Assembly (NCBI GenBank): GCA_910574915.1
Contig: CAJTCR010000026.1
Span: forward strand, 1-64,000
Source: Eubacteriaceae bacterium
Lineage (GTDB): Bacteria; Bacillota; Clostridia; Lachnospirales; Lachnospiraceae
Length of the DNA stretch: 64,000 nucleotides
Direction of reading: 5' to 3'
Shown: piece after piece, positions 1-9,379 of the stretch
Numbering within the stretch: the stretch's first letter is position 1
Layout of the letters: each line of letters starts with the position of its first letter
The notes under the pieces: model-generated
What the model was told of the DNA's origin: nothing
What the model saw: only the letters and a program-made list of their open reading frames with translations
The model's database searches: none
Translations under genes and position numbers: made by a program

Positions 1-148
1 CTGTTTTTTTGATTCTATGATACAGAAAATATATTTTTTGTACGATTGACTCAAAAGGCATTCTTCTTTTTATCCCTATTCTTTAAAAATCTATAATTGA
101 ATAAATATAAATACTAAAAGCGAAATCTCTGTGACAGCATCCTTTTTC

Positions 149-177
149 TTGCACAACCTGTAAATTTTTGCTATAAT
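149..177 (+). promoter_or_regulatory. Sigma-A promoter of the acyltransferase gene
   Basis: TTGCAC (149-154) is followed after 17 bases by a perfect TATAAT (172-177). Transcription would begin near 184, about 38 bases before the preferred start codon at 222. The 148 bases before it are AT-rich and I see no gene in them. Confidence 0.75.
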
Positions 178-221
178 GCCCGAAAGACAGACTATATTGT
201 GAAATGAAGGAGAATTGTCGT

Positions 222-1319
222 ATGACAGTAAAGCAAACAAAAGCCCGCAACGGGGCAGTTGATTTCTGGAAATTTGTATTTTCGATTATGGTTGTGCAGT
301 TTCATTCGTCGAATCTGACCAAGGTCAAAAATACCCCTTTTGTGGGCGCGGCGATTGCGGTGGAGTTTTTTTTCCTCGTTTCCGGCTATTTAATGGCAGC
401 CTCGATTCTGCGCCGCAGGCAGGAGGACGTTGTAGTCGGCAGGGACAGCCGCAATTTTATGCTGCATAAGATCCAGGGGCTGTGCCCGGAGATTTTTATT
501 GCCTGGGGCATCGGCTATGTCGTACAGCATATCGGAAAGAAAAATGTCACGCCTTCTACGCTTATAAAAGACTTAATGACCGGTGTATGGGACATGTTTT
601 TTCTGCGCGAATCAGGGCTTGAGGGCTTTAAGGCGAATCCGGCGGCATGGTATATTTCCGCAATGCTGTTAGCAATGCTTGTATTAGTGCCGCTGTTTTA
701 TAAAAACCAGGATGTGTTTATGAATGTATGGGCGCCGATTCTTGCAATCGCAGCGCTTGGATATCTTTCGAAAAATGTCGGCGATCTGCGCGGGCCAACA
801 GACTGGCTTGGGCTTTGCTATAAAGGCTGGCTGCGCGCCGTCGGGGAGCTGTGCATGGGCGTGATCTGCTATGGGATCTGCCAGAAGATCAAGGACATGC
901 CATATACAAAGCTTGCAAGGTGCCTGCTTACCTTGCTCGAGCTGGGCTGCTATTTTGGCGTGATTGCATGGTCTTACAGCCATAAGGGTTCCCAGATGGA
1001 TTTTGTAATGCTGCTGCTGTTTGCGGCGGGTGTCGTAGTGACGTTCAGCGGCCACAGCCTGCTTTCATCATTTTTTAATAAACCGCTGGTATACTTTCTT
1101 GGAAAAGTCAGTTTTCCGATTTATTTGTCGCATAATTACTGGAGCCATGCGCTTACGAGGATCTATCAGGGGCAGACATACGCACAGCTATATCCAAAAT
1201 ACGTGCTTGCGACGATCCTGACAACGGTCGTTATTTCTCTGACGGCAGCAGGGCTGCGAAAGATCGCTCCGGCATTTTTTGCAGGCTGCCGTACGTTGTT
1301 TTTAGAACCAGAATCATAA
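222..1319 (+). CDS. Membrane acyltransferase (acyltransferase 3 family)
   Basis: This is an integral membrane O-acyltransferase of the acyltransferase 3 (OafA/WecH-like) family, which moves acyl groups onto surface sugars. The N-terminal region carries the family pattern of an early arginine/aspartate-rich start, a membrane segment with a VQFH histidine motif near residue 25, and an EFFFLVSGY stretch near residue 50. About ten hydrophobic segments follow, and a late LSHNYW-type motif sits near residue 315. The start at 222 is preferred over the ATG at 204 because AAGGAG (207-212) lies inside the longer version and is well spaced from 222. It stands just before a two-component system and an APS kinase/sulfotransferase pair, so decoration of a surface glycan is a reasonable inference. 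The acceptor is unknown. Confidence 0.8.
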   Translation: MTVKQTKARNGAVDFWKFVFSIMVVQFHSSNLTKVKNTPFVGAAIAVEFFFLVSGYLMAASILRRRQEDVVVGRDSRNFMLHKIQGLCPEIFIAWGIGYVVQHIGKKNVTPSTLIKDLMTGVWDMFFLRESGLEGFKANPAAWYISAMLLAMLVLVPLFYKNQDVFMNVWAPILAIAALGYLSKNVGDLRGPTDWLGLCYKGWLRAVGELCMGVICYGICQKIKDMPYTKLARCLLTLLELGCYFGVIAWSYSHKGSQMDFVMLLLFAAGVVVTFSGHSLLSSFFNKPLVYFLGKVSFPIYLSHNYWSHALTRIYQGQTYAQLYPKYVLATILTTVVISLTAAGLRKIAPAFFAGCRTLFLEPES

Positions 1320-1385
1320 AGGCGCGCGGCAGGCGCTGCGAAACGGATCGGAAAATATGGGAATCATGTATAGAGGAACTGCGAT

Positions 1386-2060
1386 ATGAAAATACTGGTA
1401 GTAGAAGATGAAAAAGATTTGAACCATATTATTCGAAAAGAACTGGAGGCGGAAGGATATCTGGTCGATGTATGCTTTGACGGGGAAAGCGCGTATGATT
1501 ATCTGCTGATGGAAGAGTATGACGGCGTCGTATTGGATGTTATGCTGCCAAAGATGAATGGCTTTGAGATCTTAAAAAAAGCGCGCAGCCGCGGGGTACA
1601 GACGCCGGTGCTGTTTTTGTCGGCAAAGAGCGGGATTGACGATATCGTAGAAGGGCTGGATATCGGCGCGGATGATTATATGGTCAAGCCGTTTGCGTTT
1701 CAGGAGCTTTCTGCGAGGGTGCGTGCCATGACGAGGAAAAAAGCAGGCGTTCGTGAAAATATTTACCGATGCAAAGACCTTGCCGTAGACTGCAAGGAGC
1801 ATACGGTAAAGCGCGGCGGTAATTTGATTACGCTGTCCCCAAAGGAATTTTCTGTCCTGCTGTATTTGATCCGCAATCAGAATATCGTTGTGTCGAGAGA
1901 ACAGATCGAAGCAAATATTTGGGATATTGACCATGACAGCTATTCGAATGTGATCGACGTATATATCCGCTACCTGCGCAAAAAAATCGACGATCCGTAC
2001 GAGGTTAAGCTGATTCAGACAATCAGAGGGGTGGGATACGTATTAAGGGCAGACGAGTAG
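1386..2060 (+). CDS. OmpR-family response regulator
   Basis: A 224-residue two-component response regulator. The receiver domain (about 1-120) has the acidic pair at E7/D8, the phosphoacceptor D51 in LDVMLP and the conserved lysine in VKPF near residue 100. A winged-helix OmpR/PhoB DNA-binding domain occupies about 128-222, ending in the usual IRGVGY motif. It is directly followed by a histidine kinase whose reading frame is open from within the last codons of this gene, so the two form one operon. The target genes cannot be read from sequence, but the adjacent cysC and sulfotransferase genes are the obvious candidates. Confidence 0.93.
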   Translation: MKILVVEDEKDLNHIIRKELEAEGYLVDVCFDGESAYDYLLMEEYDGVVLDVMLPKMNGFEILKKARSRGVQTPVLFLSAKSGIDDIVEGLDIGADDYMVKPFAFQELSARVRAMTRKKAGVRENIYRCKDLAVDCKEHTVKRGGNLITLSPKEFSVLLYLIRNQNIVVSREQIEANIWDIDHDSYSNVIDVYIRYLRKKIDDPYEVKLIQTIRGVGYVLRADE

Positions 2061-2095
2061 CGCAGATAACCATCGGGCATCAAATTCTAAAGCTT

Positions 2096-3481
2096 TTGAT
2101 TGCGGCGCTTGCGGTTATGGCATTGGAAATGCTTGTTTTTGTGCAGATTCTGGCGAATGAGGCAGTAGAGTATGATATACGCCAGAGCCTGGAGCGCGAA
2201 GCATTCAAAAACCTGGAAGAAATCACATCCAATCAGGCGGGAAATATCATATATAAGAAAGATTTTGTGCAGGAGGAAGGAGACATTCACTTTCTGGTTC
2301 TGGATGAACAAGGGAATGTGCTGCGCGGGCAGTATCCAAAAGGATTTCCAGAGGATATTAAAATTAATAGGAAAAGAATGCACCAGGTTCCGAATGGAAT
2401 AGAAATTTACTATATCAGAGATATAAGAAAGCATCTGGGAAATGGGAAACGCGTTTATCTGCGTGCGGTTATCTGCAAGTCTGATACGTACAGCCGTTAT
2501 CTGACGCTGGAATATCTTGCCTATATCAGTATTTTTGCCGTATGCTGTTTTTCGATATTCTGCGGCGTGCTGCTGGCAAGGCGGATTTCCAGCTCGCTGA
2601 AAAAGATGTGCCAGTCTGCGGAAGCAATCGGGCGCAGCAAAAATATGTCTACCCGGATGGAATATGACGGCAAGTATTATGAGCTTGCGGTGCTGGCACA
2701 GGCAAATAACCGGATGCTTGACCGCCTGGAAGAAACGTTTCGCCAGCAGGAGCAGTTTACGTCGGATGTGGCGCATGAACTGCGCACGCCGGTTGCGGTT
2801 ATGAGGGCGCAGTGCCAGTATGCGCTTGGAAAATCCGTCAGCAAGGAAGAGTATCAGGAAGCGTTTGAAGTAATCGACCGGCAGTCGATGAAGATCGGAG
2901 AAATTATATCCAGGCTGCTGGAACTGTCCAGGCTAGACCATGACCGCAGGCAGATTGACAAAGAGGATGTCGACCTGCCGGAGCTTGTGCAGGCTGTCTG
3001 CGAAGACCTCCAGCAAAAAGCAGGGGACAGCTTAAACCTGTGTTTAAGGCTGACTCAGGCGCAGACAGTCGGTGACATCAGCCTGGTGATGATCGCGATA
3101 CAAAACCTGCTGACAAATGCCATACGCTACAGCGAAGCAGGCAGCAGGATCGAAGTGGAGACGGGAAAACGGGACGGGCACGTATTTGTATGTGTCAAAG
3201 ACAACGGGGCAGGCATCGGTGAAGAAGACCTGCCGTATATTTTTAAACGTTTTTATAAAACAGATAAGTCCAGAAATTCCCAGGGGTTTGGGCTGGGACT
3301 GCCGCTGGCGATGAAAATCGCGCAAAAGCACGGCGGTACGATCCTAGCGGAAAGCAGGCTGGGGGAAGGGAGCAGGTTTACGCTGCTGCTGCCGGATGTA
3401 CAGGCAGATGCCATACCAGCGCTGCCGGGTGCAAATGCGGAGAAAAAGGAGAAGAAAAATGGAAAATCAGGCAAAGGATAA
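2096..3481 (+). CDS. Sensor histidine kinase
   Basis: A membrane histidine kinase that would phosphorylate the upstream regulator. It has an N-terminal membrane segment, an extracellular loop of about 110 residues, a second membrane segment (about 142-162), a HAMP-like linker, a HisKA domain with H227 in AHELRTP, and an HATPase domain with N (LLTNAIRYS), DNGAG (G1) and GLGLPLA (G2) boxes. The start shown is a TTG with no ribosome binding site. The frame is open upstream to 2009 without ATG, GTG or TTG, and reads a typical basic cytoplasmic leader (KGRRVAQITIGHQILK). A GAGGGG at 2026-2031 would fit a rare ATT start at 2042. The true N-terminus is therefore uncertain. The 3' end overlaps cysC by 23 bases. 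Confidence 0.88.
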   Translation: MIAALAVMALEMLVFVQILANEAVEYDIRQSLEREAFKNLEEITSNQAGNIIYKKDFVQEEGDIHFLVLDEQGNVLRGQYPKGFPEDIKINRKRMHQVPNGIEIYYIRDIRKHLGNGKRVYLRAVICKSDTYSRYLTLEYLAYISIFAVCCFSIFCGVLLARRISSSLKKMCQSAEAIGRSKNMSTRMEYDGKYYELAVLAQANNRMLDRLEETFRQQEQFTSDVAHELRTPVAVMRAQCQYALGKSVSKEEYQEAFEVIDRQSMKIGEIISRLLELSRLDHDRRQIDKEDVDLPELVQAVCEDLQQKAGDSLNLCLRLTQAQTVGDISLVMIAIQNLLTNAIRYSEAGSRIEVETGKRDGHVFVCVKDNGAGIGEEDLPYIFKRFYKTDKSRNSQGFGLGLPLAMKIAQKHGGTILAESRLGEGSRFTLLLPDVQADAIPALPGANAEKKEKKNGKSGKG

Positions 3482-4106
3482 GCAGGAGGCTGAACGTCAG
3501 ATTACATGGCACAGCATGGATATCACAAGAGAGCGCCGGGAAGAGATGCTGCGGCAAAAGGCAGTGACCGTCTGGCTGACCGGACTGTCCGGCTCTGGAA
3601 AATCTACGCTTGCAAATGCGCTGGAGCGCCAGCTTGCGGCAAGCGGCAGGCATACGATGCTGCTGGACGGAGATAATGTACGGTTTGGGCTGAATAAGGA
3701 TCTTGGATTTTCCAAAGAAGACCGGGTGGAGAATATCCGCCGGATAGCTGAAGTGGCAAAGCTTATGAACGATGCGGGACTTGTAGTGTTAACCTCGTTT
3801 ATTTCCCCATACCGAAGAGACAGGGAAGAGGCGCGTGCAATTATTGGGGACGCATTTATGGAAGTCTATGTAAGTACGCCGCTGAAAGAGTGCGAAAGAC
3901 GGGACGTTAAGGGGCTGTATGAAAAGGCAAGAAAAGGAGAGATTGCTGAGTTTACCGGCGTTACCAGCGTTTATGAACAGCCAAAGCATCCAGATGCCGC
4001 GATTGATACGAGCGGCCGCAGCATTGCGGAATGCGCGAAGGAGCTGTGGGAGCTGGTAGAACGAAGAATGACAGAAAAAGAAGGGAATGAGAGGGGTACG
4101 CGATGA
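3459..4106 (+). CDS. cysC: Adenylylsulfate kinase
   Basis: APS kinase phosphorylates adenosine 5'-phosphosulfate with ATP to give PAPS, the universal sulfuryl donor. The 215-residue protein has the P-loop GLSGSGKS at residues 42-49, a DGDNVRFGL motif just after residue 70 and the conserved LGFSKEDR and [10 protein letters not shown] motifs, all diagnostic of CysC. The ATG at 3459 is chosen because AAGGAG lies 7 bases before it. The gene overlaps the kinase upstream by 23 bases and the sulfotransferase downstream by 4 bases (ATGA), so the three are translationally coupled. No ATP sulfurylase or PAPS reductase is present here. The context points to PAPS being made for sulfonation rather than for sulfate reduction. 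Confidence 0.93.
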   Translation: MENQAKDKQEAERQITWHSMDITRERREEMLRQKAVTVWLTGLSGSGKSTLANALERQLAASGRHTMLLDGDNVRFGLNKDLGFSKEDRVENIRRIAEVAKLMNDAGLVVLTSFISPYRRDREEARAIIGDAFMEVYVSTPLKECERRDVKGLYEKARKGEIAEFTGVTSVYEQPKHPDAAIDTSGRSIAECAKELWELVERRMTEKEGNERGTR

Positions 4107-5215
4107 AAAAAACACTTTATGTACATGTCGGTACGACAAAAACAGGAACAACGGCGATTCAGAGTTTTTGTATTGATAATGATGAAGTCCTGCACCGGAA
4201 AGGCTACTGCTATCCATTGTTTCCATATCGATATAAAGATGTATCGGAAAGACGCAACGCCCGTTTTCTGCTGGAAGAAGCATCGAACAGGCAGGAGGGC
4301 GTTTACAGAGAGGGCATGGATAAGATTCATGCGCTGTTTAAAGAATATGACAACATCATCGTCTCTGACGAAGGCATCTGGTCTGCGCCATATGAGCAGC
4401 GGATTGCGATGTGGCGCGCCTTAAAAGCAGAGGCAAAGGAAGGCGGATTTAAAATAAAGATTATCGTATATTTGCGAAGGCAGGATACGTACCTGATCTC
4501 CGGCTGGAATCAGATGGTCAAAAGCGGGCTTGGCGCGGGAGCAGGCACTTCATGGAAGGACTATGTAGAAGACCTTGTCAACATCAATAAAATGAAATAC
4601 GCGACCCATCTGAAAAAGCTGGTTACTTTTTTTGGAAAGAATAATATAATCGTGCGCCGCTTTGAACCGAAGCGGTTTGCAGGCGGTACGATCTATGCTG
4701 ATTTTTTGCAGGCAGTCGGGCTGGAGCTGACAGACGAATACAATATCGAGCAGCCAATGCTCAACACAAGGCTTGCCGGCAATACGCATGAGATCCAGCG
4801 CGTATTAAACGCGATGCCGGGCATGGACGGAACGTACCACAGCTTTTTCAGACAGGCGCTGCTGTCGTATGCCGACCAGTCGGGAGAAGCCTATCCGTGC
4901 GAGATGTTTTCCAAGGCGGAAGCAGAAGCGTTTATGGACAGGTATCGGGAAGAAAACAGGCAGGTAGCGGAGGAATTTTTTGAAGGCGGGGAGCTGTTCG
5001 ACTTAAGCTGGAAAGATATTCCAAAGTGGGAAAAGGACAATCCGTACATGCAGGATGATATGATCCGGTTTGTCGGGGCGTGCTGCATAAAACTGATTGA
5101 GGAAAACCGTGCCCTGCGCACACGTGTGGACAATCTGGAAAAGGCAAACGGCATTGTCAGGCATCCGGTTTATACGATTATCAAAAGAACGGCGGCAAAA
5201 GCAAAAGGGAAATAA
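4103..5215 (+). CDS. PAPS-dependent sulfotransferase family protein
   Basis: A 370-residue cytoplasmic protein of the sulfotransferase fold. The N-terminal strand-loop [12 protein letters not shown] (about residues 9-20) matches the 5'-phosphosulfate binding loop. The segment [15 protein letters not shown] (about 126-140) matches the 3'-phosphate binding region, with its arginine and serine. The C-terminal part is helical, ending with a short heptad-like stretch ([18 protein letters not shown]) and a basic tail. It overlaps cysC by 4 bases, so donor synthesis and transfer are likely coupled. The acceptor is not known. A cell-surface polysaccharide or glycolipid is an inference from the acyltransferase and penicillin-binding protein nearby. 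Confidence 0.8.
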   Translation: MKKTLYVHVGTTKTGTTAIQSFCIDNDEVLHRKGYCYPLFPYRYKDVSERRNARFLLEEASNRQEGVYREGMDKIHALFKEYDNIIVSDEGIWSAPYEQRIAMWRALKAEAKEGGFKIKIIVYLRRQDTYLISGWNQMVKSGLGAGAGTSWKDYVEDLVNINKMKYATHLKKLVTFFGKNNIIVRRFEPKRFAGGTIYADFLQAVGLELTDEYNIEQPMLNTRLAGNTHEIQRVLNAMPGMDGTYHSFFRQALLSYADQSGEAYPCEMFSKAEAEAFMDRYREENRQVAEEFFEGGELFDLSWKDIPKWEKDNPYMQDDMIRFVGACCIKLIEENRALRTRVDNLEKANGIVRHPVYTIIKRTAAKAKGK

Positions 5216-5223
5216 AGATTTAT

Positions 5224-5252
5224 TTTACAACAGAGAAATATTTTGATATAAT
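5224..5252 (+). promoter_or_regulatory. Sigma-A promoter of the PBP gene
   Basis: TTTACA (5224-5229) and TATAAT (5247-5252) are spaced by exactly 17 bases. Transcription would start near 5259, which rules out the in-frame ATG at 5254 and supports translation from 5299. Confidence 0.82.
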
Positions 5253-5298
5253 AATGCAAACACAGCGGGGAAATCCAACTCTTTCAACGGAGGTTTGC

Positions 5299-8088
5299 AT
5301 GAATTTCAGTAAAGAAGGGACGCGTAAAAAACGCAGGGAGATTATAGCAAAAAGAGGAAAGATTGCGAGGAAATGTTCTACGTTATTTTATGAACTGGTC
5401 ATTGTGGCGGCATTTGCGCTGGTAATCTGTGCCGGAAGTATTGGATACGGAGCTTACCAGGGCATTTTAGCTGCTTCGCCAAGCATTCAGGATATTGACG
5501 CGACACCGACGGGATACTTGTCGACGATTTTGGATACCAAAGGCAATACGACAGCGACGCTTGTAGCATCCGGTTCCAACCGTGTCTATGTTACGATCGA
5601 TGAGATCCCGAAAAATTTGCAGAATGCGTTTATTGCCATTGAGGATGCCAGGTTCTTAGAACACAACGGCATTGATATCAAGGGCATTATTCGTGCGGGA
5701 ATTAACGGCATCGCCGCGGGCTTTCGCTTTAGGGAGGGCGCGAGCACGATCACGCAGCAGCTTTTAAAAAACAACGTATTTACGACTTGGACGGCGGAAA
5801 AGTCACAGGCAGACCGTTTCAAGCGCAAGATCCAGGAGCAGTATCTTGCCTTGCAGCTCGAAAAAGAAGAGTCCAAAGACTGGATACTTGAAAATTACCT
5901 GAATACGGTCAATCTGGGGCAGAATACGCTTGGGGTGCAGTCTGCATCGCAGCGTTATTTTGGCAAAGACGTATCAGAGCTTACGCTGTCTGAGTGCGCG
6001 GTGATTGCCGGCATTACGAAAAATCCGAGCGGCTACAATCCGATCAGCCATCCTGAGGCGAATGCAAAGCGCAGGCAAAAAGTGCTGGACGATATGCTGG
6101 AACAGGAGCTGATTACGAAAAAGCAGTATAAAAAAGCACTGAAGGATTCGGTGTACAGCAGGATTCAGAAGGTGAACGCAAAGCAGCTAGATAAGTCCAG
6201 CGTGCATTCTTACTTTGTCGACGCGCTGACAGAGCAGGTGATCGAGGATCTGATGGAGGTGCTTGGATGCTCGCAGACAGAAGCGTATAAACGGCTTTAT
6301 AATACCGGGCTTACGATTTACTCTACGCAAGACCCTGACATTCAAAAGATCTGCGACGAGCAGGTAAACAACCTGGAAAATTACCCGATGGCGCCAAAGA
6401 CGTCTTTTTCCATGACGCTGACGGTGCAAAAGGCAGACGGGGAATTTGCCTATTATGATGAGCAGACGATGCTGTCTTATTACCAGTCGTCGAATAAAGC
6501 ATATACGATTAACTTTGCCTCGCAGGAAGAAGCGCTTGCCGCAGTGGAAAAATATAAGGCGGACATTATGGAAAAAGGCGACACTATCCCGGAAAACGGG
6601 CAGACGGTTACGTATACGCTCCAGCCGCAGGTCGCGCTTACGGTGATCGACCAGAAAACCGGAGAGGTAAAGGCGCTCGTAGGCGGACGCGGGGAGAAAA
6701 CGGCGAACCGTACGCTGAACCGTGCGACGGACTCCGTGCGCCAGCCTGGTTCCACGTTTAAGGTATTGGCGGCGTTTGCCCCTGCGCTTGATACGCGGCA
6801 GATGACGCTTGCTTCAGTAGAAGACGACGCGCCGTATACGTATACCAACGGAACGCCGCTGCGCAACTATAATAACAAGTACGGAGGATTTACATCGATT
6901 CGCGAAGCGATTACACAGTCGATCAACGTCGTTACCGTAAAAGTGCTGACCGATATCGGAATCGATACCGGATACGAATATCTGACCGAACGTTTTGGCT
7001 TTACAACGCTGACCGATCAAGACCGCAATGAGGCGCTTGCCCTCGGCGGCATTACACGCGGCGTGACGAATCTGGAGCTGACCGCGGCTTATGCGGCGAT
7101 TGCCAATGGAGGGACGTATATTAAGCCGCGCTTGTATACAAAGATTATCGACCATGACGGCAATGTGCTGATCGATAACCAGCCGCAGGAAAAAGAAGCG
7201 TTGCAGAAGACGACCGCGTGGCTGTTAACGAACGCGATGCAGGACGTTATGACGATAGGCACCGGAAAGCTGGCAAACTTTGAAGGCATGACGCTTGCCG
7301 GGAAATCCGGCACTACGACCAAAAATAAAGACGCGCTGTTCGCGGGATTTTCACCGTATTACAGCCTTGTTGTCTGGGGCGGCTTTGATGATAATACTGA
7401 GCAGGACAACGGGACAACCTCTTATCCGAAGCTGATCTGGCGTTCCGTTATGAGCCAGATCCATGAAGGGCTCAAAAATAAGAAGTTTAAAAAACCGTCC
7501 GGCATACTGACCGCGGAAGTATGTAAAAAATCCGGTATGCCGGCACAGGAGGGCATCTGTAACAATGATCCGCGCGGGAGCATGATTACGACAGAATATT
7601 TTGCCAAGGGAACGATACCAAAGGAGCCGTGTGTGCATCACGCGGCAGTCCGGGTCTGTGCGTCCTCCGGTATGCTGGCTGGCCCATACTGTCCGGGCAG
7701 GTCATATGCTTCCTCGGTACGGATTATCGGCGGATCGGCGAATTCCGCGGACGGGCCGTATTTATACACGGGCAATCTAAGGAAGTGTACCGTGCATACG
7801 AGCGCACCTCCGGTTGTACCGGAACCGCCAGTCACACAGGAACCAGATACACCGCCTGAAGATCCAGATGCGGGCACAAATGCAAATCCAGGTGAAGGCA
7901 CGAACACAGATCCGCCGCAGGCACCGGACGCAGGAGCGGATGCAGATCCAGACGCCGGCACGGGTACGAATCCGCCGCAGGCACCAGATGCCGGCACGGA
8001 CACGAATCCAGACGAAGGCGCAGGCACGAGTCCGCCGGATACAGGCGGTGATGAGCCGCAGCCGAATGAAGTGGTGCAGGATTTTTAG
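5299..8088 (+). CDS. Bifunctional penicillin-binding protein 1A-type
   Basis: A class A PBP that polymerises and cross-links peptidoglycan. The 929-residue protein has a basic cytoplasmic leader, one membrane anchor (about 33-55) and a GT51 glycosyltransferase domain with catalytic E115 in IEDARFLEHNG and the ASTITQQLLKN motif. A transpeptidase domain follows, with S485 in GSTFK, a SIN motif and K669 in KSGTT (KSG rather than the more common KTG). After about residue 790 comes a low-complexity tail of proline, aspartate, glycine and threonine with degenerate units such as PPQAPDAG and PDAGTDTNP. The start at 5299 follows GGAGG (5289-5293) and lies 40 bases after the predicted transcription start. 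The tail could lie in or reach through the wall; that is inference. Confidence 0.92.
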   Translation: MNFSKEGTRKKRREIIAKRGKIARKCSTLFYELVIVAAFALVICAGSIGYGAYQGILAASPSIQDIDATPTGYLSTILDTKGNTTATLVASGSNRVYVTIDEIPKNLQNAFIAIEDARFLEHNGIDIKGIIRAGINGIAAGFRFREGASTITQQLLKNNVFTTWTAEKSQADRFKRKIQEQYLALQLEKEESKDWILENYLNTVNLGQNTLGVQSASQRYFGKDVSELTLSECAVIAGITKNPSGYNPISHPEANAKRRQKVLDDMLEQELITKKQYKKALKDSVYSRIQKVNAKQLDKSSVHSYFVDALTEQVIEDLMEVLGCSQTEAYKRLYNTGLTIYSTQDPDIQKICDEQVNNLENYPMAPKTSFSMTLTVQKADGEFAYYDEQTMLSYYQSSNKAYTINFASQEEALAAVEKYKADIMEKGDTIPENGQTVTYTLQPQVALTVIDQKTGEVKALVGGRGEKTANRTLNRATDSVRQPGSTFKVLAAFAPALDTRQMTLASVEDDAPYTYTNGTPLRNYNNKYGGFTSIREAITQSINVVTVKVLTDIGIDTGYEYLTERFGFTTLTDQDRNEALALGGITRGVTNLELTAAYAAIANGGTYIKPRLYTKIIDHDGNVLIDNQPQEKEALQKTTAWLLTNAMQDVMTIGTGKLANFEGMTLAGKSGTTTKNKDALFAGFSPYYSLVVWGGFDDNTEQDNGTTSYPKLIWRSVMSQIHEGLKNKKFKKPSGILTAEVCKKSGMPAQEGICNNDPRGSMITTEYFAKGTIPKEPCVHHAAVRVCASSGMLAGPYCPGRSYASSVRIIGGSANSADGPYLYTGNLRKCTVHTSAPPVVPEPPVTQEPDTPPEDPDAGTNANPGEGTNTDPPQAPDAGADADPDAGTGTNPPQAPDAGTDTNPDEGAGTSPPDTGGDEPQPNEVVQDF

Positions 8089-8105
8089 GTGGAGGAGCAG
8101 CGGTT

Positions 8106-8759
8106 ATGAAAAGCTATAAGGTAGTCTATGCAGGCGGCGAAGGAGAAATTATAGAAAAAAAGTCCAGATTTATCGCAACGGTACGCCCAGTGGAATGCGA
8201 AGAGGAAGCCGCCGCATTCATAGGCGCGATCAAGAAACAATACTGGGATGCCACACACAACTGTTCCGCGTTCACCATCGGCAGAAACCATGAGCTGACC
8301 CGCTGCTCGGACGACGGGGAACCGTCCGGTACAGCGGGCAGGCCGATGCTGGACGTGCTGCTGCGGGAAGACATTCACAATGCAGCAGTCGTCGTTACGC
8401 GGTATTTTGGCGGCACGCTGCTTGGAACCGGAGGGCTTGTGCGTGCTTATCAAAAGAGTACGCAGGCAGGGCTTGCGCAGGCAGTCGTGATCGAAAAAAA
8501 GCAGGGGCATTTGCTGGATATTGGCACGGATTATAACGGTCTTGGAAAGATCCAGTACTTGCTGGCACAGCAAAACATCCCGGTGCTGGATACAGAATAC
8601 ACAGATCAGGTGCGGATGCAAGTGATGGTGCCGTTAGAAGAAAAGGATAGGATTGTAAAAGCCATTACCGAGGGCACTAGCGGGACGGCTGCGCTGGATT
8701 GGGGAACGCAGGCGGAGTTTGCGGTGATTGCGGGACGGGTGGAGGTTTTTGAGAAATAA
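8106..8759 (+). CDS. YigZ/IMPACT family protein
   Basis: A 217-residue protein of the YigZ (UPF0029/IMPACT N-terminal) family. The conserved block KKSRFIA, the WDATHNCSAF motif, the SDDGEPSGTAGRPML motif and the TRYFGGTLLGTGGLVRAY motif are all present in order, followed by the smaller C-terminal DUF1949-like domain (about 140-210). Family members are of full length at about 200-215 residues, so this is intact. The molecular role is not settled; the eukaryotic relative acts in translation control. It lies 17 bases after the PBP gene with GGAGGAG before the ATG and is probably cotranscribed with it. Confidence 0.9.
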   Translation: MKSYKVVYAGGEGEIIEKKSRFIATVRPVECEEEAAAFIGAIKKQYWDATHNCSAFTIGRNHELTRCSDDGEPSGTAGRPMLDVLLREDIHNAAVVVTRYFGGTLLGTGGLVRAYQKSTQAGLAQAVVIEKKQGHLLDIGTDYNGLGKIQYLLAQQNIPVLDTEYTDQVRMQVMVPLEEKDRIVKAITEGTSGTAALDWGTQAEFAVIAGRVEVFEK

Positions 8760-8767
8760 AAATTTTG

Positions 8768-9180
8768 GGAGGGACGCTAGGAGAGGGGATTGGCACACCC
8801 TGGCGGCGTCCGTTCCAGAATGCTAAGAAGCCCTAAGTATTCTGCTGGTACGCTGTGGCTGTGTCCGGTCGCGGCACCTAGTACAGCATTGCAGAAATAA
8901 CGATGAATACAGCACCCGCTATTTCCGCCATCGCCGCGTTGTCGTCAGTCAACGATGCACCCGGCATCGCCTCCTTCCTCCGCCTTGCGCTGACACAAAT
9001 AACGTGTACTGTATTCACCGTTATTTCTGCAACGCTGTACTAGTTCGCTGCCAGCAGGCAGCTAAAGGTGCCGCTTGGCTGCGCCCCTGGTTTTTCAGCA
9101 GAATACTAAGGGCTTCTAACCATTCTTCCAAAGCCGCCGCCAGGGTGTGCCAATTCCCTCTCCTGGCTGTTCTTCCTAAA
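8768..9180 (+). repeat. Long palindromic repeat, copy A (interrupted)
   Basis: Copy A of a roughly 245-bp imperfect palindrome found five times in the window (A-E). The terminal arms GGAGAGGGGATTGGCACACC (from 8781) and the complementary GGTGTGCCAATTCCCTCTCC (9143-9162) pair with one wobble. Inner arms also pair: TTCTAGAATGC-type segments near 8815-8845 with 9095-9125. A second mobile element is inserted at the apex (8882-9039). Short open frames in this region are products of the repeat and not genes. It lies downstream of yigZ and is inverted relative to copy B. Confidence 0.85.
8882..9039. mobile_element. 158-bp miniature inverted-repeat element, family 1
   Basis: The two ends are inverted repeats of 31 bases with two mismatches: the left begins TACAGCATTGCAGAAATAAC and the right ends GTTATTTCTGCAACGCTGTA. 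CTAG flanks it on both sides (8878-8881 and 9040-9043). Removing the element and one CTAG restores the apex of the palindromic repeat as it reads in copies B-E. It encodes no protein. It must be mobilised by a transposase elsewhere. A 56-bp relative lies at 17565-17620. Confidence 0.85.
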
Positions 9181-9327
9181 TGTTGCTAAAAAAAATAAGA
9201 TCGATATTGTTTGTTTATTTTTGGGAGGGAGGGGTTGTTTTTTTCTCAATAGAATATATGTTGGATAAATTTAATGAGCGACATATCGCCGTCGAACTTT
9301 AGCACTGATACGAATCAAACAATCCAT

Positions 9328-9355
9328 AAAAAAGTCGCTGTAGCACCACAGCGAC
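9328..9355 (-). terminator. Intrinsic terminator downstream of the rfbG-like gene
   Basis: On the minus strand GTCGCTGT and ACAGCGAC form an 8-bp stem (9334-9341 with 9348-9355) followed by a run of six T. It lies about 340 bases past the stop of the dehydratase gene, beyond palindromic repeat B, so that repeat would be transcribed as part of the 3' untranslated region. Confidence 0.65.
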
Positions 9356-9379
9356 CAAAACAATCCATATCGAGTTTGT

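Noticed and set aside
2087..2776. A 229-codon open frame antisense to the histidine kinase
   Set aside because: It lies opposite a gene with all kinase motifs and shows no family pattern of its own.
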